64,000 nucleotides of DNA from Bradyrhizobium sp. CB2312 (GTDB taxonomy: Bacteria; Pseudomonadota; Alphaproteobacteria; Rhizobiales; Xanthobacteraceae): contig NZ_CP121668.1 in NCBI RefSeq assembly GCF_029714425.1, forward strand, positions 8,887,501-8,951,500, read 5' to 3'. A program made the position numbers and the translations under genes. Within the stretch, counting starts at the first letter, position 1. Every line of letters starts with the position of its first letter. Below the pieces are notes generated by a model, which was not told where the DNA came from, ran no database searches, and worked only from the letters and a program-made list of their open reading frames with translations. This document shows positions 1-8,750 of the stretch, piece by piece.

Positions 1-41
1 GCCCAAGGACTCCGCAAGGAGACTACACGAGGACAACGCAG

Positions 42-257
42 ATGTCGGCAACCGCCCTTCTCGACAACAACCACTATGAACAGGCCTGCGATCAGGCAAT
101 CGCGATGTGCGACGGCAATCTGCGCAGCACCATCAAGGCGCTGATCATGGCCAATGAATATCTCGAAGCCGAGCTCGAGGAATTGCAGGCAGCGATTGCG
201 GCCGGCTGCATTCCAGAGACCTCACGCAGCAAGATGCGGAGCAACAGCGCCGCTTGA
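42..257 (+). CDS. Small hypothetical protein, 71 aa
   Basis: This 71-residue protein has no recognised domain. It is mostly helical, with an acidic Leu/Glu-rich stretch in the middle (EYLEAELEELQ) that could form a short coiled coil, and no signal peptide or membrane segment. A GAGG-type ribosome binding site lies just before the ATG. A second small gene follows 22 bases later on the same strand, so the two may be co-transcribed. The reading is supported by the binding site and absence of a better overlapping frame. Function is unknown. Confidence 0.6.
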   Translation: MSATALLDNNHYEQACDQAIAMCDGNLRSTIKALIMANEYLEAELEELQAAIAAGCIPETSRSKMRSNSAA

Positions 258-279
258 CTTTCATTCCCGGAGCAACGCC

Positions 280-531
280 ATGTCGGACGTGACCTACTAC
301 GTTGCAATGCCCTTCCTGATCGATGCCGACGGATCGCCGGTCGCAGGCACCGCGGAGGAATGCCAGAGCTCGACGGCCGCGTTGCGGCGCGCCGAGATCA
401 TGGCGCACGTTGCAGGCCATATCGGCGCGGTCGCGTTCAGTCGCAGCGGCGATCCCATGACCGGCGAATTCGGCGACGCCACGCTATTGCGCAAATTCGG
501 CAACGTGCCGGAAGATCTCGCGACGCTGTAG
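280..531 (+). CDS. Small hypothetical protein, 83 aa
   Basis: The ATG at 280 follows a purine-rich CCGGAG binding site. A longer frame opens upstream but overlaps the preceding gene, so this start is preferred. The product is a soluble 83-residue protein (starts MSDVTYYVAMPF) with no domain I can name. It reads like a small conserved alphaproteobacterial protein, mixed alpha/beta with no signal peptide. It ends two bases before the convergent diguanylate cyclase gene. Function is unknown. Confidence 0.6.
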   Translation: MSDVTYYVAMPFLIDADGSPVAGTAEECQSSTAALRRAEIMAHVAGHIGAVAFSRSGDPMTGEFGDATLLRKFGNVPEDLATL

Positions 532-533
532 AG

Positions 534-1307
534 TCAGCTGCCCACAAGCCTGATGCGCGGCTCGTGCCGCCGGCGCGCCTTGCGCACATACATGGCCGCA
601 TCGGCCTCCTCCAGGGCGCGGCCTGCATCGGACTGTGCTCCGAGCAATGCAACGCCGGCGGATGCGCCGGCGGTCACGCCCTGGCCGCGAAAGCTGAAGG
701 ACAATTCGTCGATCGCTTGCTCCAGGGCCGCGGCTTTGGCCTGGGCATCGGTCTCGCTGAGATTCCAGAGCAGCAACGCGAACTCGTCGCCACCGAGCCG
801 GCCAACCACATCAGAGGCGCGGACCTGCCGCGTCAGCGTGGCCGCGATCGCCTTGAGCACCTCGTCGCCGGCCGCATGGCCGAAGGAATCATTGATCGGC
901 TTCAGGCGGTCGACATCGAGCACGATCAGCGCGCCGCTGGCGCGATAGCGCTTCATGTAGGCGATGGCGCGCACCAGCTCGCGCTCGAAACTGCGCCGGT
1001 TCGGAATCTCGAGCAGGAAATCGGTATCGGCAGCGGCTTCGAGTTCCGCAACCCGCAGCAAGGCCGCCTTCAGCTTGCCCCGCAGGTCGCGGATAGTTTT
1101 TGCGTTCTCCGTCGCGCCGCCGTCAGACGCTCCGCGCCGCGCCGGCTTGGCAGAATGCCTGGCGGCGCGCTTGGGAGCGGCCTTGGATCGGCTGGCACTG
1201 GTCTTGGGGCCCCTTTTGGCCTTCGCAGCACGCGCCCTTTTTGGTTTCTTCATGGGCATCCTGCTCAATGAAGGCTTGCGGGGATTCACCAAGACAGGAT
1301 AGTGCAT
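534..1307 (-). CDS. Diguanylate cyclase (GGDEF domain) with Lys/Ala-rich N-terminal tail
   Basis: A 257-residue protein predicted to make cyclic di-GMP from two GTP. The signature GGDEF (about 172-176) is intact. An RASD motif five residues before it (about 163-166) fits the RxxD product-inhibition site. The first 60 or so residues are very rich in Lys, Arg, Ala and Pro and resemble a histone H1-type tail; a short coiled coil follows. There is no membrane or sensor domain. The start chosen has AAGGAG seven bases upstream; a frame extending to 1352 lacks such a site. It is divergent from purE. The tail may bind nucleic acid or acidic surfaces, which is inference. Confidence 0.88.
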   Translation of the reverse strand: MHYPVLVNPRKPSLSRMPMKKPKRARAAKAKRGPKTSASRSKAAPKRAARHSAKPARRGASDGGATENAKTIRDLRGKLKAALLRVAELEAAADTDFLLEIPNRRSFERELVRAIAYMKRYRASGALIVLDVDRLKPINDSFGHAAGDEVLKAIAATLTRQVRASDVVGRLGGDEFALLLWNLSETDAQAKAAALEQAIDELSFSFRGQGVTAGASAGVALLGAQSDAGRALEEADAAMYVRKARRRHEPRIRLVGS

Positions 1308-1394
1308 TCCCTTCTCCTTGCCACCGCCTTGCGAGCCGCCGGCCGGAACCATTAATCTGGCCTATCTTTCTGTTTTCCGAGCACAATTGACGTC

Positions 1395-1883
1395 ATGACC
1401 GCGCCGATCGCCATCATCATGGGAAGCCAGTCGGACTGGGAGACGATGCGGCACGCCGCCGACACGCTCGCAGCGCTCGGCATTGCCGCCGACACCCGCA
1501 TCGTCTCGGCGCACCGCACCCCCGACCGGCTGTTTGCCTTCGCCAAGGGCGCCAAGGCGGCCGGCCACAAGGTCATCATCGCCGGCGCCGGCGGCGCGGC
1601 CCACCTGCCCGGCATGGCCGCGGCGTTGACGGAACTGCCGGTGTTCGGCGTTCCCGTCGAATCCAGGACGCTCAAGGGCATCGATTCGCTCTATTCGATC
1701 GTGCAGATGCCCGCAGGCATCCCGGTCGGCACACTCGCCATCGGCAAGGCCGGCGCGATCAACGCGGCGCTGCTTGCCGCTTCCGTGCTGGCATTGTCCG
1801 ACCCGGCTCTGTCGGATCGCCTCGCCGCCTGGCGCAAGGCGCAGACCGAGGCGGTTGCCGAGCGCCCGGAGGACAAGGCGTGA
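1395..1883 (+). CDS. purE: N5-carboxyaminoimidazole ribonucleotide mutase
   Basis: PurE (162 aa, the usual class I length) rearranges N5-CAIR to CAIR in de novo purine synthesis in the cytoplasm. The phosphate-binding GSQSDW motif is near the N-terminus, the SAHRTPDR motif in the middle, and the Gly-rich [10 protein letters not shown] loop follows. Its stop codon overlaps the GTG start of purK (GTGA), so the pair is translationally coupled and is expected to act as one operon. Confidence 0.97.
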   Translation: MTAPIAIIMGSQSDWETMRHAADTLAALGIAADTRIVSAHRTPDRLFAFAKGAKAAGHKVIIAGAGGAAHLPGMAAALTELPVFGVPVESRTLKGIDSLYSIVQMPAGIPVGTLAIGKAGAINAALLAASVLALSDPALSDRLAAWRKAQTEAVAERPEDKA

Positions 1884-2986
1884 CTGACGCAAAGCAGGTG
1901 AAGCTGAAGCCCGGCGACACCATCGGAATCCTCGGCGGCGGACAATTGGGGCGGATGCTGGCCATGGCCGCCGCGCGGCTTGGCCTGCGCTGCCAGATAT
2001 TCTCGCCCGATCCGGATTCGCCGGCCTTCGACGTGGTGCTGAACGCGACCTGCGCCGAATATGCCGACGTCGAGGCGCTGGAGTTGTTCGCGGGCGACGT
2101 CGACGTCATCACCTATGAATTCGAGAACGTGCCGTCCGCGGCTGCAATGGTGCTGAACGCGCGCCGCCCGGTGCTGCCGAACCGCAAGATCCTCGAGACC
2201 ACGCAGGACCGGCTCGCCGAGAAGGATTTCGTGACCAAGCTCGGCATCGGCACCGCGGCCTATGCCGACGTCACCTCGGTGGCCTCGCTGCGCGAGGCGA
2301 TCCTGAGGATTGGCCTGCCGGCGGTGCTGAAGACCCGCCGCTTCGGCTATGACGGCAAGGGCCAGGCCATCATCCGCGAGGGCGACGACATCGCCAAGGT
2401 GTGGACCAGCCTCGCCACCAAATCGGCGATCCTGGAAGCCTTCGTGCCCTATGAGCGCGAGATTTCCGTGATCGCCGCGCGCTCGGCCACCGGCGAGGTC
2501 GAGTGCTTCGACGTCACCGAGAACGAGCACCGCGACCACATCCTGAAGATTTCGCGCGCGCCTGCGCCGATCCCGGATACGCTCGCCGAGGAAGCGCGCA
2601 GCATTGCCGGCAAGATCGCAACCGCGCTCGACTATGTCGGCGTGCTGGCGGTGGAGATGTTCGTGCTCGCCAACGGCACCGGACCGAAGGTGCTGGTCAA
2701 CGAGGTCGCCCCGCGCGTGCACAATTCCGGGCACTGGACGCTCGACGGCGCCTCAGTCTCGCAGTTCGAGCAGCACATCCGCGCCATCGCCGGCTGGCCG
2801 CTCGGCAAGCCCGTGCGTCACGGCGAGGTCGTCACCATGACCAATCTGATCGGCGACGAGATCCACGATTACGAGAAGTGGCTGAGCGTGCCGGGTGCGA
2901 CCGTGCACGTCTACGGCAAGGGCGCGCCGCGCCCGGGCCGCAAGATGGGCCATGTCACCGAAGTCAGGCCGCCGAAGTTCAAGTAA
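1880..2986 (+). CDS. purK: N5-carboxyaminoimidazole ribonucleotide synthase
   Basis: PurK (368 aa) is an ATP-grasp ligase that makes N5-CAIR from AIR, bicarbonate and ATP and supplies PurE. The N-terminal [13 protein letters not shown] nucleotide-binding loop, the [13 protein letters not shown]-grasp segment and the late [14 protein letters not shown] motif are all present. The GTG start lies inside the purE stop codon. A hairpin starts directly after the stop, between this gene and the convergent aqpZ. Confidence 0.97.
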   Translation: MTDAKQVKLKPGDTIGILGGGQLGRMLAMAAARLGLRCQIFSPDPDSPAFDVVLNATCAEYADVEALELFAGDVDVITYEFENVPSAAAMVLNARRPVLPNRKILETTQDRLAEKDFVTKLGIGTAAYADVTSVASLREAILRIGLPAVLKTRRFGYDGKGQAIIREGDDIAKVWTSLATKSAILEAFVPYEREISVIAARSATGEVECFDVTENEHRDHILKISRAPAPIPDTLAEEARSIAGKIATALDYVGVLAVEMFVLANGTGPKVLVNEVAPRVHNSGHWTLDGASVSQFEQHIRAIAGWPLGKPVRHGEVVTMTNLIGDEIHDYEKWLSVPGATVHVYGKGAPRPGRKMGHVTEVRPPKFK

Positions 2987-3014
2987 CGGGACCGCAGCGA
3001 ATGCTGCGATCCCG
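2987..3014. terminator. Hairpin between convergent purK and aqpZ
   Basis: A 12-bp stem with one mismatch and a GAAT loop fills the 36-bp gap between two convergent genes. It has no clear U-tract in either direction, so termination is likely but not certain. Confidence 0.45.
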
Positions 3015-3022
3015 CCTGTCGG

Positions 3023-3745
3023 CTAGGCCGTCTTCACGCCGGCGACGACGCCGGCGGGCTCCTCGCTGAGCCAGCGATAGATCACTCCGCCCAGCGCGCC
3101 GCCGATCAGCGGTGCGACCCAGAACAGCCAGAGCTGCGCCAGCGCCCAGCCGCCGACGAATAGCGCCGGGCCCGTGCTGCGCGCCGGGTTCACCGAGGTG
3201 TTGGTGACGGGGATGCTGACGAGATGGATCATCACCAGCGCAAGCCCGATCGCGAGCGGCGCAAAGCCCGCGGGCGCGCGGCCATGCGTTGAGCCCATGA
3301 TGACGAACAGGAACATCATCGTCATCACCACCTCTGTGATGAAGCACGCGACCATGCTGTACTGGCCGGGCGAATGCGCGTCATAGCCGTTCGAGGCGAA
3401 TCCCTTGGTAATGTCGAAACCGGGGGCGCCGCTTGCGATCACATAGAGCAGCTCGGCGGCGACGATCGCACCGCAGACCTGTGCGATCACGTAAGGCAGG
3501 ATCTGGCCCGCCGGAAAGCGCCCGCCGGCGGCAAGCCCGATGGTGACGGCCGGATTGAGGTGGCAGCCCGAGATGTGGCCGATCGCATAGGCCATGGTGA
3601 CGACGCTCAAGCCGAACGCCAGGGAGACACCGACGAGGCCGATGCCGACCTGGGGGAACCCGGCCGCGATCACGGCGCTGCCGCAGCCGGCGAATGTGAG
3701 CCAGAATGTGCCGATGGCCTCGGCGGCGTATTTCTTCATATCCAT
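3023..3745 (-). CDS. aqpZ: Aquaporin Z
   Basis: A 240-residue MIP-family water channel of the inner membrane. Both pore motifs are present (HLNPAVT and VNPARSTGP), along with six hydrophobic segments and the C-terminal GGALGG helix typical of AqpZ. The start at [10 protein letters not shown] has a GGGGAG binding site; the frame extends 36 codons further upstream, but that segment is not aquaporin-like. The length matches the family. It is monocistronic and convergent with purK. Confidence 0.95.
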   Translation of the reverse strand: MDMKKYAAEAIGTFWLTFAGCGSAVIAAGFPQVGIGLVGVSLAFGLSVVTMAYAIGHISGCHLNPAVTIGLAAGGRFPAGQILPYVIAQVCGAIVAAELLYVIASGAPGFDITKGFASNGYDAHSPGQYSMVACFITEVVMTMMFLFVIMGSTHGRAPAGFAPLAIGLALVMIHLVSIPVTNTSVNPARSTGPALFVGGWALAQLWLFWVAPLIGGALGGVIYRWLSEEPAGVVAGVKTA

Positions 3746-4006
3746 GTGGCGTCTCCCCTGATTGCAAGATCTCCGGATCAACTTCCGGAAAGCGGCCCGT
3801 CCTGGGCGCCAAATCACCCCAAAATAGGGCCGCATAGGGCATTTTCGCCGCATTTAATGGCTGAACTTGGCCCGAAAACCCGCTTGGCCGGTGGACATCA
3901 GGGGTTTTGTCTGATACATCCGCGCCCTCAGGTTAAGGGCTTGTGCGTTTTGCCATCCCCTTTGACTTACCAGAATTCAAATCCGATCCACTGAAGAGGA
4001 TGCCGC

Positions 4007-4303
4007 GTGCAGGTTCTCGTTCGCGATAACAATGTCGATCAAGCCCTCAAGGCGCTGAAGAAGAAGATGCAGCGCGAGGGTATTTTCCGCGAGATGAAGC
4101 TCCGCGGTCATTACGAGAAGCCCTCCGAGAAGAAGGCCCGCGAAAAGGCCGAAGCCGTGCGCCGTGCGCGCAAGCTGGCCCGCAAGAAGCTGCAGCGCGA
4201 AGGCCTGCTGCCGATGAAGCCGAAGCCGGTGTTCGGCGCCGGTCCCGGCGGTGAGCGTGGCGGCCGCGGCGGCCCGGGTGCTGGTCCGCGCGGACCGCGC
4301 TGA
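4007..4303 (+). CDS. rpsU: 30S ribosomal protein S21
   Basis: S21 (98 aa) binds the 16S rRNA platform near the anti-Shine-Dalgarno region. The start is a GTG codon with GAAGAGG a few bases upstream. The first 65-70 residues, from [19 protein letters not shown], are the conserved S21 core. The C-terminus is extended by a Gly/Arg/Pro-rich tail, as in related alphaproteobacteria. A strong intrinsic terminator follows 33 bases after the stop, so the gene appears monocistronic. Confidence 0.96.
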   Translation: MQVLVRDNNVDQALKALKKKMQREGIFREMKLRGHYEKPSEKKAREKAEAVRRARKLARKKLQREGLLPMKPKPVFGAGPGGERGGRGGPGAGPRGPR

Positions 4304-4336
4304 TTTGCCGAACTTGTAAGATCTCAGTTTTCGATG

Positions 4337-4366
4337 ACGCGGGCCCCTGGCCCGCGTTATTGTTTT
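4337..4366 (+). terminator. Intrinsic terminator of rpsU
   Basis: A perfect 9-bp GC-rich stem (ACGCGGGCC/GGCCCGCGT) with a CCT loop, followed by TATTGTTTTG. Confidence 0.85.
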
Positions 4367-4412
4367 GTGAGCGGTGCCTTGCTGGGACAGGGCACTACCG
4401 ATGCGGCACTGA

Positions 4413-4514
4413 CGCGCGACGAGATCCGGATGAATCGTCATCGCGCTTTGGATTGTTGTTCGAGCATGATCCGGAAGAGCGCTGCGCACTCTTCCGGATC
4501 ATGCTCTAGCGCGA
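4413..4514. repeat. Dispersed intergenic palindromic element, copy 1
   Basis: This stretch contains a perfect 18-bp inverted repeat (4462-4479 with 4489-4506, arm GAGCATGATCCGGAAGAG) and a flanking segment reading GATGAATCGTCATCGCGCTTT. A diverged copy with the same flank lies at 56501-56603. It is a non-coding element of the kind scattered through Bradyrhizobium-type genomes. Confidence 0.75.
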
Positions 4515-4525
4515 GCGAACGGTAG

Positions 4526-5176
4526 ATGGCCTCCCTTTTTCCCGAGCGCGGCTTGGCGCGACTCCGCCAGATCTGGCAGCAGCCGCCCGCGCTGGCTTTG
4601 ATGGGAGTTGTGCTATGTGGCTGCTCCTTCGACCTGGGATCGCTGATGCCGGAGAAGGACAAGCCGCAGGAGGCGCCCAAGGCCGCCACCGCTGCCGAGA
4701 GCGCGGTCAGCGCCGGCAACGTCACCGAGGCCCAGTCGCACACCGCAAAGGCCCAGTCCCTCGCCAAGTCGGGCGAGACCGCGGCTGCGCTCGACGAGTT
4801 CAATCGCGCGGTCGGGCTCGACCCCTACAATGCGCAGGCGCTCTATGGCCGCGCCCTGATCTACCAGGGCAACAACCAACACGATTTCGCCATCGCCGAT
4901 TTCAGCGCCGCGAGCGGGCTCAATCCGCAGAAGGTCGAGCCGCTGCTCGGCCGCGCCAACAGCTATCTCGCGCTCGGCAAATTCAAGGAGGCCGCGGCCG
5001 ACCTGGACGAGGCCTCCGAGGCCGATCCGCACAATGCCCAGGTCTGGACCGCTCGCGGTCAGGCCTATGAGCGGCTCGGCGACAAGGCCAGGGCCGCCGC
5101 ATCCTACAACAAGGCGGTCGCTCTTCGTCCACGCGACGACGCCGCCCGCAGCGGTCTCGCCCGCGTCGGCGGCTGA
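4526..5176 (+). CDS. TPR-repeat lipoprotein
   Basis: A 216-residue protein. A hydrophobic N-terminal segment ends in LCGC (about 30-33), which fits a lipobox, so it is probably an exported lipoprotein. An Ala/Lys/Glu-rich linker follows, then about four tetratricopeptide repeats between residues 75 and 210 (for example DPYNAQALYGRALIYQGN and DPHNAQVWTARGQAYERLG). Such proteins usually act as scaffolds in the cell envelope. The binding site before the ATG is weak. The partner and exact role are not visible. Confidence 0.8.
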   Translation: MASLFPERGLARLRQIWQQPPALALMGVVLCGCSFDLGSLMPEKDKPQEAPKAATAAESAVSAGNVTEAQSHTAKAQSLAKSGETAAALDEFNRAVGLDPYNAQALYGRALIYQGNNQHDFAIADFSAASGLNPQKVEPLLGRANSYLALGKFKEAAADLDEASEADPHNAQVWTARGQAYERLGDKARAAASYNKAVALRPRDDAARSGLARVGG

Positions 5177-5203
5177 CGGTTTTGGCGCCGCGCAGGCGCC
5201 GAC

Positions 5204-6190
5204 TTAATCGGGGGTCCCGCTCTTCGGCAGAACGGCGTGGAACATCGACTTCATGCCGGACAGCATCTCGTCGGCGACATTGCTCTTCTTCGTCCTCGGC
5301 ATGGTCGCGCCGGCATCGGCGCGCAGGTCGAGCGGCGGTGCGATCACCGGCACCGGAATGTCGGCCGGTGGCGTCAGCCGGTTCGGATCGTCATTGCCGA
5401 CCGAGGCCGTATAGGGCGGGTTCGCCTGTGACGCGCCGTCATTGCCATACATCTCGGTCGACGGCGTCGACACCGTGATCGGCGGCGGCAACGGACGCAC
5501 CGCGGACGGCTCCGTCATCGCGCGCGGGGCTTCTGGGGTACGGGCCGCTTCCCGCACCGCAGGCTCCGCCGGCTTCTCGGCCGGCTTGACCTCTGAAGAC
5601 TTGGTTTCAGAAGACTTGGTTTCAGAAGACTTGGTTTCAGAAGACTTGGTTTCGGAGGATCTGGCCTCGGCAGCCTTGCCCTCGGGCGATTTGCGCAGGC
5701 GCTCGATGGCGGCGCGCGCGAGATCGTTGGCGTCGGGAGTTGCGGCCGGGGTTGCCGCAGCCGGCGCCGAATTGGCCTCCACCACCGGTGCGGCAGGCGC
5801 GGGCGCCGCCGCGGGGGTCGACTTGGCGGCGGCCTTCTCGCGCGCGCCGTTGCGGCCGCGCGGACCGGTCTCGGCGGGAGTCACGTCGGCGGCCTTTTCA
5901 GCGCTCTTGGAATCGGCCGGATGGTCGGCAGACTTGTCAGCAGGCTTCTCGGCCGCTGCCTTGTCGGAGACGCTCTTCTCGGAGACACCCTTGGCCTTGA
6001 CGCCGGGCGCCGGAAGGTTGGCGACGTCGGCGGGCTTGCCGCTCTTGCCGGCGTCGGCGGGGGCGACCACGGCCGCAGGGGCGTCGGCCGGCTTGGCGTT
6101 AATGTAATGATTAACGATGTAGGCCCCGATGATCGTCGCGAGCACCGAGGGGAAAATATCCATCGATATTTTAGCGAGGTATTTCAGCAT
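5204..6190 (-). CDS. Membrane-anchored Ala/Pro/Lys-rich low-complexity protein
   Basis: A 328-residue protein with one hydrophobic helix at about 12-30 (DIFPSVLATIIGAYIVNHY). The rest is a long disordered region rich in Ala, Pro, Lys, Ser and Glu. Around residue 190 it carries perfect pentapeptide repeats (SSETK), encoded by a 15-bp tandem repeat at 5595-5654. No catalytic domain is visible. The N-terminus would place the tail in the periplasm or cytoplasm; topology is unresolved. GGGAG precedes the ATG. Function is unknown; a cell-wall spacer or scaffold is possible. Confidence 0.65.
   Translation of the reverse strand: MLKYLAKISMDIFPSVLATIIGAYIVNHYINAKPADAPAAVVAPADAGKSGKPADVANLPAPGVKAKGVSEKSVSDKAAAEKPADKSADHPADSKSAEKAADVTPAETGPRGRNGAREKAAAKSTPAAAPAPAAPVVEANSAPAAATPAATPDANDLARAAIERLRKSPEGKAAEARSSETKSSETKSSETKSSETKSSEVKPAEKPAEPAVREAARTPEAPRAMTEPSAVRPLPPPITVSTPSTEMYGNDGASQANPPYTASVGNDDPNRLTPPADIPVPVIAPPLDLRADAGATMPRTKKSNVADEMLSGMKSMFHAVLPKSGTPD
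5595..5654 (-). repeat. 15-bp coding minisatellite, four units
   Basis: Four head-to-tail copies of GAAGACTTGGTTTCA (plus-strand reading, last unit with one change) lie in frame and encode repeated SSETK pentapeptides. The unit is a multiple of three, so changes in copy number keep the frame. Confidence 0.9.
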
Positions 6191-6284
6191 TTCTCGGCCA
6201 CTCCCCGCGCGATCTGATGCGGGAACTTTGGGGCATTGTAAGGGATCAACTGCGACGGATCGATGGCAAAAGGTAACCCGCGCC

Positions 6285-6569
6285 TTACGGCTTCAGCTCG
6301 ATTTCAAGGAACACGATCTCGGTTGAGGTTTCGTTAAGTACGTCGTGTTGGACGCCGGCCTTGCGGAAGTAGGATTTTCCCGCCGCAAGCTGCGCCTTGG
6401 ACCGCTCGCCATTGGGCGCCACGATGGTCATCTCCCCCGCCACCACGGGCACGATGACGTAGTCCATGCCATGGGTGTGATGCCCCGTGGCACTGCCCGG
6501 CGCGAGCCGCCACTCGGTCACTCGGACCTGCTCGTTCTCGATTTGAACCTCGGATTTGGCGGCAAGCAT
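6285..6569 (-). CDS. Small single-domain cupin protein
   Basis: A 94-residue cupin. The metal-binding pattern is partly visible in GHHTHGMDYVIVPV (about 29-42), and a second conserved region contains FRKAGVQHDVLNE. The fold is a compact beta barrel; such proteins bind metals or small ligands or act as isomerase-like enzymes, and the substrate cannot be told here. It starts 11 bases after the chaA-type gene ends and is probably co-transcribed with it. The frame is open far upstream, but that part is a shadow of the antiporter. Confidence 0.8.
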   Translation of the reverse strand: MLAAKSEVQIENEQVRVTEWRLAPGSATGHHTHGMDYVIVPVVAGEMTIVAPNGERSKAQLAAGKSYFRKAGVQHDVLNETSTEIVFLEIELKP

Positions 6570-6580
6570 CGGGAATCCTT

Positions 6581-7678
6581 CTACGGGACGAACACCATGA
6601 ACACGTAGACGGCAAATACCACCATATGGACCAGCCCGAACAGGACGTTGGTCCTGCCGGTGCCGAAGGTCAGCATGCTCAGCAAGAATGTCAGGAACAG
6701 CAGCGCCGTGTTCTGGGGGTTGAGGCCCAGCACGAGCGGCTGGTCGAGGGCATAGGTGGCGATCCCGACCGCCGGGATGGTCAGGCCGATGGTTGCAAGC
6801 GAGGAACCGAGCGCCAGGTTGATGCTCTTCTGGAGGTCGTTCTTGCGCGCCGCCGCGATCGCCGAGACGCCCTCCGGCATCAGGATCAGGAGCGCGACCA
6901 GGAGGCCGGCAAAGGCCGGTGGCGCGCCGATCCTGACGGCGACGGCGTCGACCACCAGCGAGAATTTCTTGGCGAGGAGGACGACGGCCAGGAGCGAGAT
7001 CAGCAGCAGCGCGACGCTGAGCGCCAGCATCTTGCCCGACAGATGCGCTTCCGCGCTTTCGCCCTCCGCCCGCTCGTGGACGAAGTAGTCCTTGTGCAGA
7101 ACGGTCTGGGTGTAGAGAAACACGCCGTAAAGCACGATCGTCACGAGGTCGACGAAGCCGAGCTGAAGCGTCGAATAGATCGGGCCCGGCGTGGTCAGCG
7201 TGTAATTGGGCATGATCAGCGTGATGGTCGCCATCGCGGTCAACACGCTGAGATAGACGTTGGCGCCCGAGACCTGAAAACCCTGCTCGCGGTAACGCAT
7301 GCCGCCGATGAAGACGCAGAGACCGACGAGGCCGTTGCAGACGATCATCACCACCGCGAAGACGGTGTCGCGCGCAAGCTCGGGGGCCGGCTTGTCGCCA
7401 AGCATGATGGTGGTGATCAGCGCGACCTCGATGATGGTGACCGCCAGCGTCAGCAGCAGGGTGCCGAAGGGCTCGCCGATCCGCTCCGCGATCACCTCGG
7501 AATGGTGAACGGCCGCGAACACGGTGCCGAAAAGAATCACCAGCAGCACGATCGCGAACAGGCCACCGCCGGCCGACAGCGTGAAGCTGTAGCCGGTCGC
7601 GGTGACGATCAGGAACAGCAGCACCGCCAGAGCGGGGAAGATCCATGACGACCGCGGCATCGGTCCGTGTGCGCTCAT
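6581..7678 (-). CDS. chaA: Calcium/cation-proton antiporter, ChaA family
   Basis: A 365-residue inner-membrane protein with about 11 hydrophobic segments, close in length to E. coli ChaA. The two family repeats are recognisable: HHSEVIAERIGEPFGTLLLT followed by VTIIEVALI, and LMPEGVSAIAAARKNDLQ followed by NLALGSSLATIGLT. Both carry the buried acidic residues used for Ca2+/Na+/K+ and proton exchange. It likely has a role in salt, calcium or alkaline tolerance. A cupin gene follows directly on the same strand. Confidence 0.88.
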   Translation of the reverse strand: MSAHGPMPRSSWIFPALAVLLFLIVTATGYSFTLSAGGGLFAIVLLVILFGTVFAAVHHSEVIAERIGEPFGTLLLTLAVTIIEVALITTIMLGDKPAPELARDTVFAVVMIVCNGLVGLCVFIGGMRYREQGFQVSGANVYLSVLTAMATITLIMPNYTLTTPGPIYSTLQLGFVDLVTIVLYGVFLYTQTVLHKDYFVHERAEGESAEAHLSGKMLALSVALLLISLLAVVLLAKKFSLVVDAVAVRIGAPPAFAGLLVALLILMPEGVSAIAAARKNDLQKSINLALGSSLATIGLTIPAVGIATYALDQPLVLGLNPQNTALLFLTFLLSMLTFGTGRTNVLFGLVHMVVFAVYVFMVFVP

Positions 7679-7738
7679 ACAGGCGATTCCTTCAATAGAC
7701 AGACGGATTATGCGCGAGAAGATCGCGCCCGTCAGCCC

Positions 7739-8539
7739 TCAGGAGCCATTGATGAACTGGCGCGCGATCTCGATGGCGCCAAAGTTACCGAGATCGTCAT
7801 GCCCGCCATTGGGAATGCGAACGAACCGCTTCGGCTCGTGAGCCAGCGCAAACAGCTTCTCGCCGAATGCGATCGGGATGGTCTGGTCCTGCGCGCCGTG
7901 CATGATCAGGAGCGGCACTGTGACGCGTCCAATGCGCTCGTCCGAGTGAAACGTGTCCCGTATCAGGAGACGAACCGGAACGAAGGGAAAATGCGCGCCG
8001 GCGATGTCGGCGATCGAGCTGTAGGGCGCCTCCAGGATCAGCTTCCCGACCGGATGCTCGGATGCGACCGCGACCGCTACGCCGGTCCCGAGCGAGAAGC
8101 CCCAGGCGACGATGCGCTGGGCGTCATAGCGTTCCGCCGCGAATGAATACGCAGCCGCGCCGTCACGCAGCAGCCCGTCCTCGCTCGGCGCGCCGCTGGA
8201 GCCCGCATAGCCACGATAGGACAGCGCGACGAGCCCGGTGCCGTCGGCCGTGATGGCCTTGAAGCGGCCGCCCAGGCCGGCGAGGAAATCGCCGTTACCG
8301 TGGAAGAACAGCACCACGACGCGGCCGGGCTTCGGCGGCACGTGCCAGAGGATCACCTTCTCGCCATCGGACGTGGTGAGAACATGCTCCTCGGCTTGCG
8401 GAAATCCCGCGGCGGCAGGTGCGGTGCGCTCAGTGGACGGGATCGGAAACAGCATGGCGCGCTGCTTCACGAACAGCAGGACGAGGCCGGCGCAATAGCC
8501 GGCCGCGAGGATGATGGCCGCCCATTTCAGGAATGTCAT
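7739..8539 (-). CDS. Membrane-anchored alpha/beta hydrolase (BEM46-like)
   Basis: A 266-residue protein with a single N-terminal hydrophobic helix (about 4-22) and an alpha/beta hydrolase fold. The nucleophile elbow is GFSLGTG, the acid lies in MHGAQDQTIP and the histidine in NGGHDDL, so the catalytic triad is complete. The HGNGDF segment is the usual oxyanion-hole strand. The domain belongs to the family often annotated as BEM46/ABHD13-like; the substrate is unknown. It is downstream of a 56-residue gene and the pnt operon on the same strand. Confidence 0.85.
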   Translation of the reverse strand: MTFLKWAAIILAAGYCAGLVLLFVKQRAMLFPIPSTERTAPAAAGFPQAEEHVLTTSDGEKVILWHVPPKPGRVVVLFFHGNGDFLAGLGGRFKAITADGTGLVALSYRGYAGSSGAPSEDGLLRDGAAAYSFAAERYDAQRIVAWGFSLGTGVAVAVASEHPVGKLILEAPYSSIADIAGAHFPFVPVRLLIRDTFHSDERIGRVTVPLLIMHGAQDQTIPIAFGEKLFALAHEPKRFVRIPNGGHDDLGNFGAIEIARQFINGS

Positions 8540-8561
8540 CGCGGCCCTGTCATTCCACGGC

Positions 8562-8732
8562 TCAGGGCTTGCGGCGACGCTTGAGCAATTTGAGGACGTC
8601 GGTGCGGATGCTCAAGGGGATCTCGCGACAGCCGCACGCGGTAGCATGTGCGGCATGCCATGCGACGCGCTGCTCGCGCGTCGCCTTCTGTGGCATGCGA
8701 TGGGAGCGGTGCCATTCCCTGTTCAGGGCCAT
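8562..8732 (-). CDS. Small basic protein, 56 aa, at the end of the pnt operon
   Basis: An ATG at 8732 with GGGGGAG six bases upstream opens a 56-codon frame (starts MALNREWHRSHRMPQKAT, ends LLKRRRKP). It lies 18 bases after the pntB stop on the same strand and 22 bases before the hydrolase start, filling the gap. The protein is very basic with two cysteines in an ACGC motif; no domain is recognised. The strong binding site and the tight fit between genes support it as real. Function is unknown. Confidence 0.65.
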   Translation of the reverse strand: MALNREWHRSHRMPQKATREQRVAWHAAHATACGCREIPLSIRTDVLKLLKRRRKP

Positions 8733-8750
8733 GGTCCGCTCCCCCTGCGA

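Noticed and set aside
3015..3030. TGTCGG near CGTCTT on the plus strand as a fifth ECF42 site
   Set aside because: The two hexamers are only 6 bp apart and lie in a gene end, so this is not a promoter of the same type.
5595..5654. CRISPR-like repeat
   Set aside because: Units are 15 bp, contiguous with no spacers, and lie inside a coding frame.
6626..7648. 340-codon plus-strand open frame opposite chaA
   Set aside because: Asp/Arg/Gln-rich shadow with no domain; the ChaA motifs are on the minus strand.
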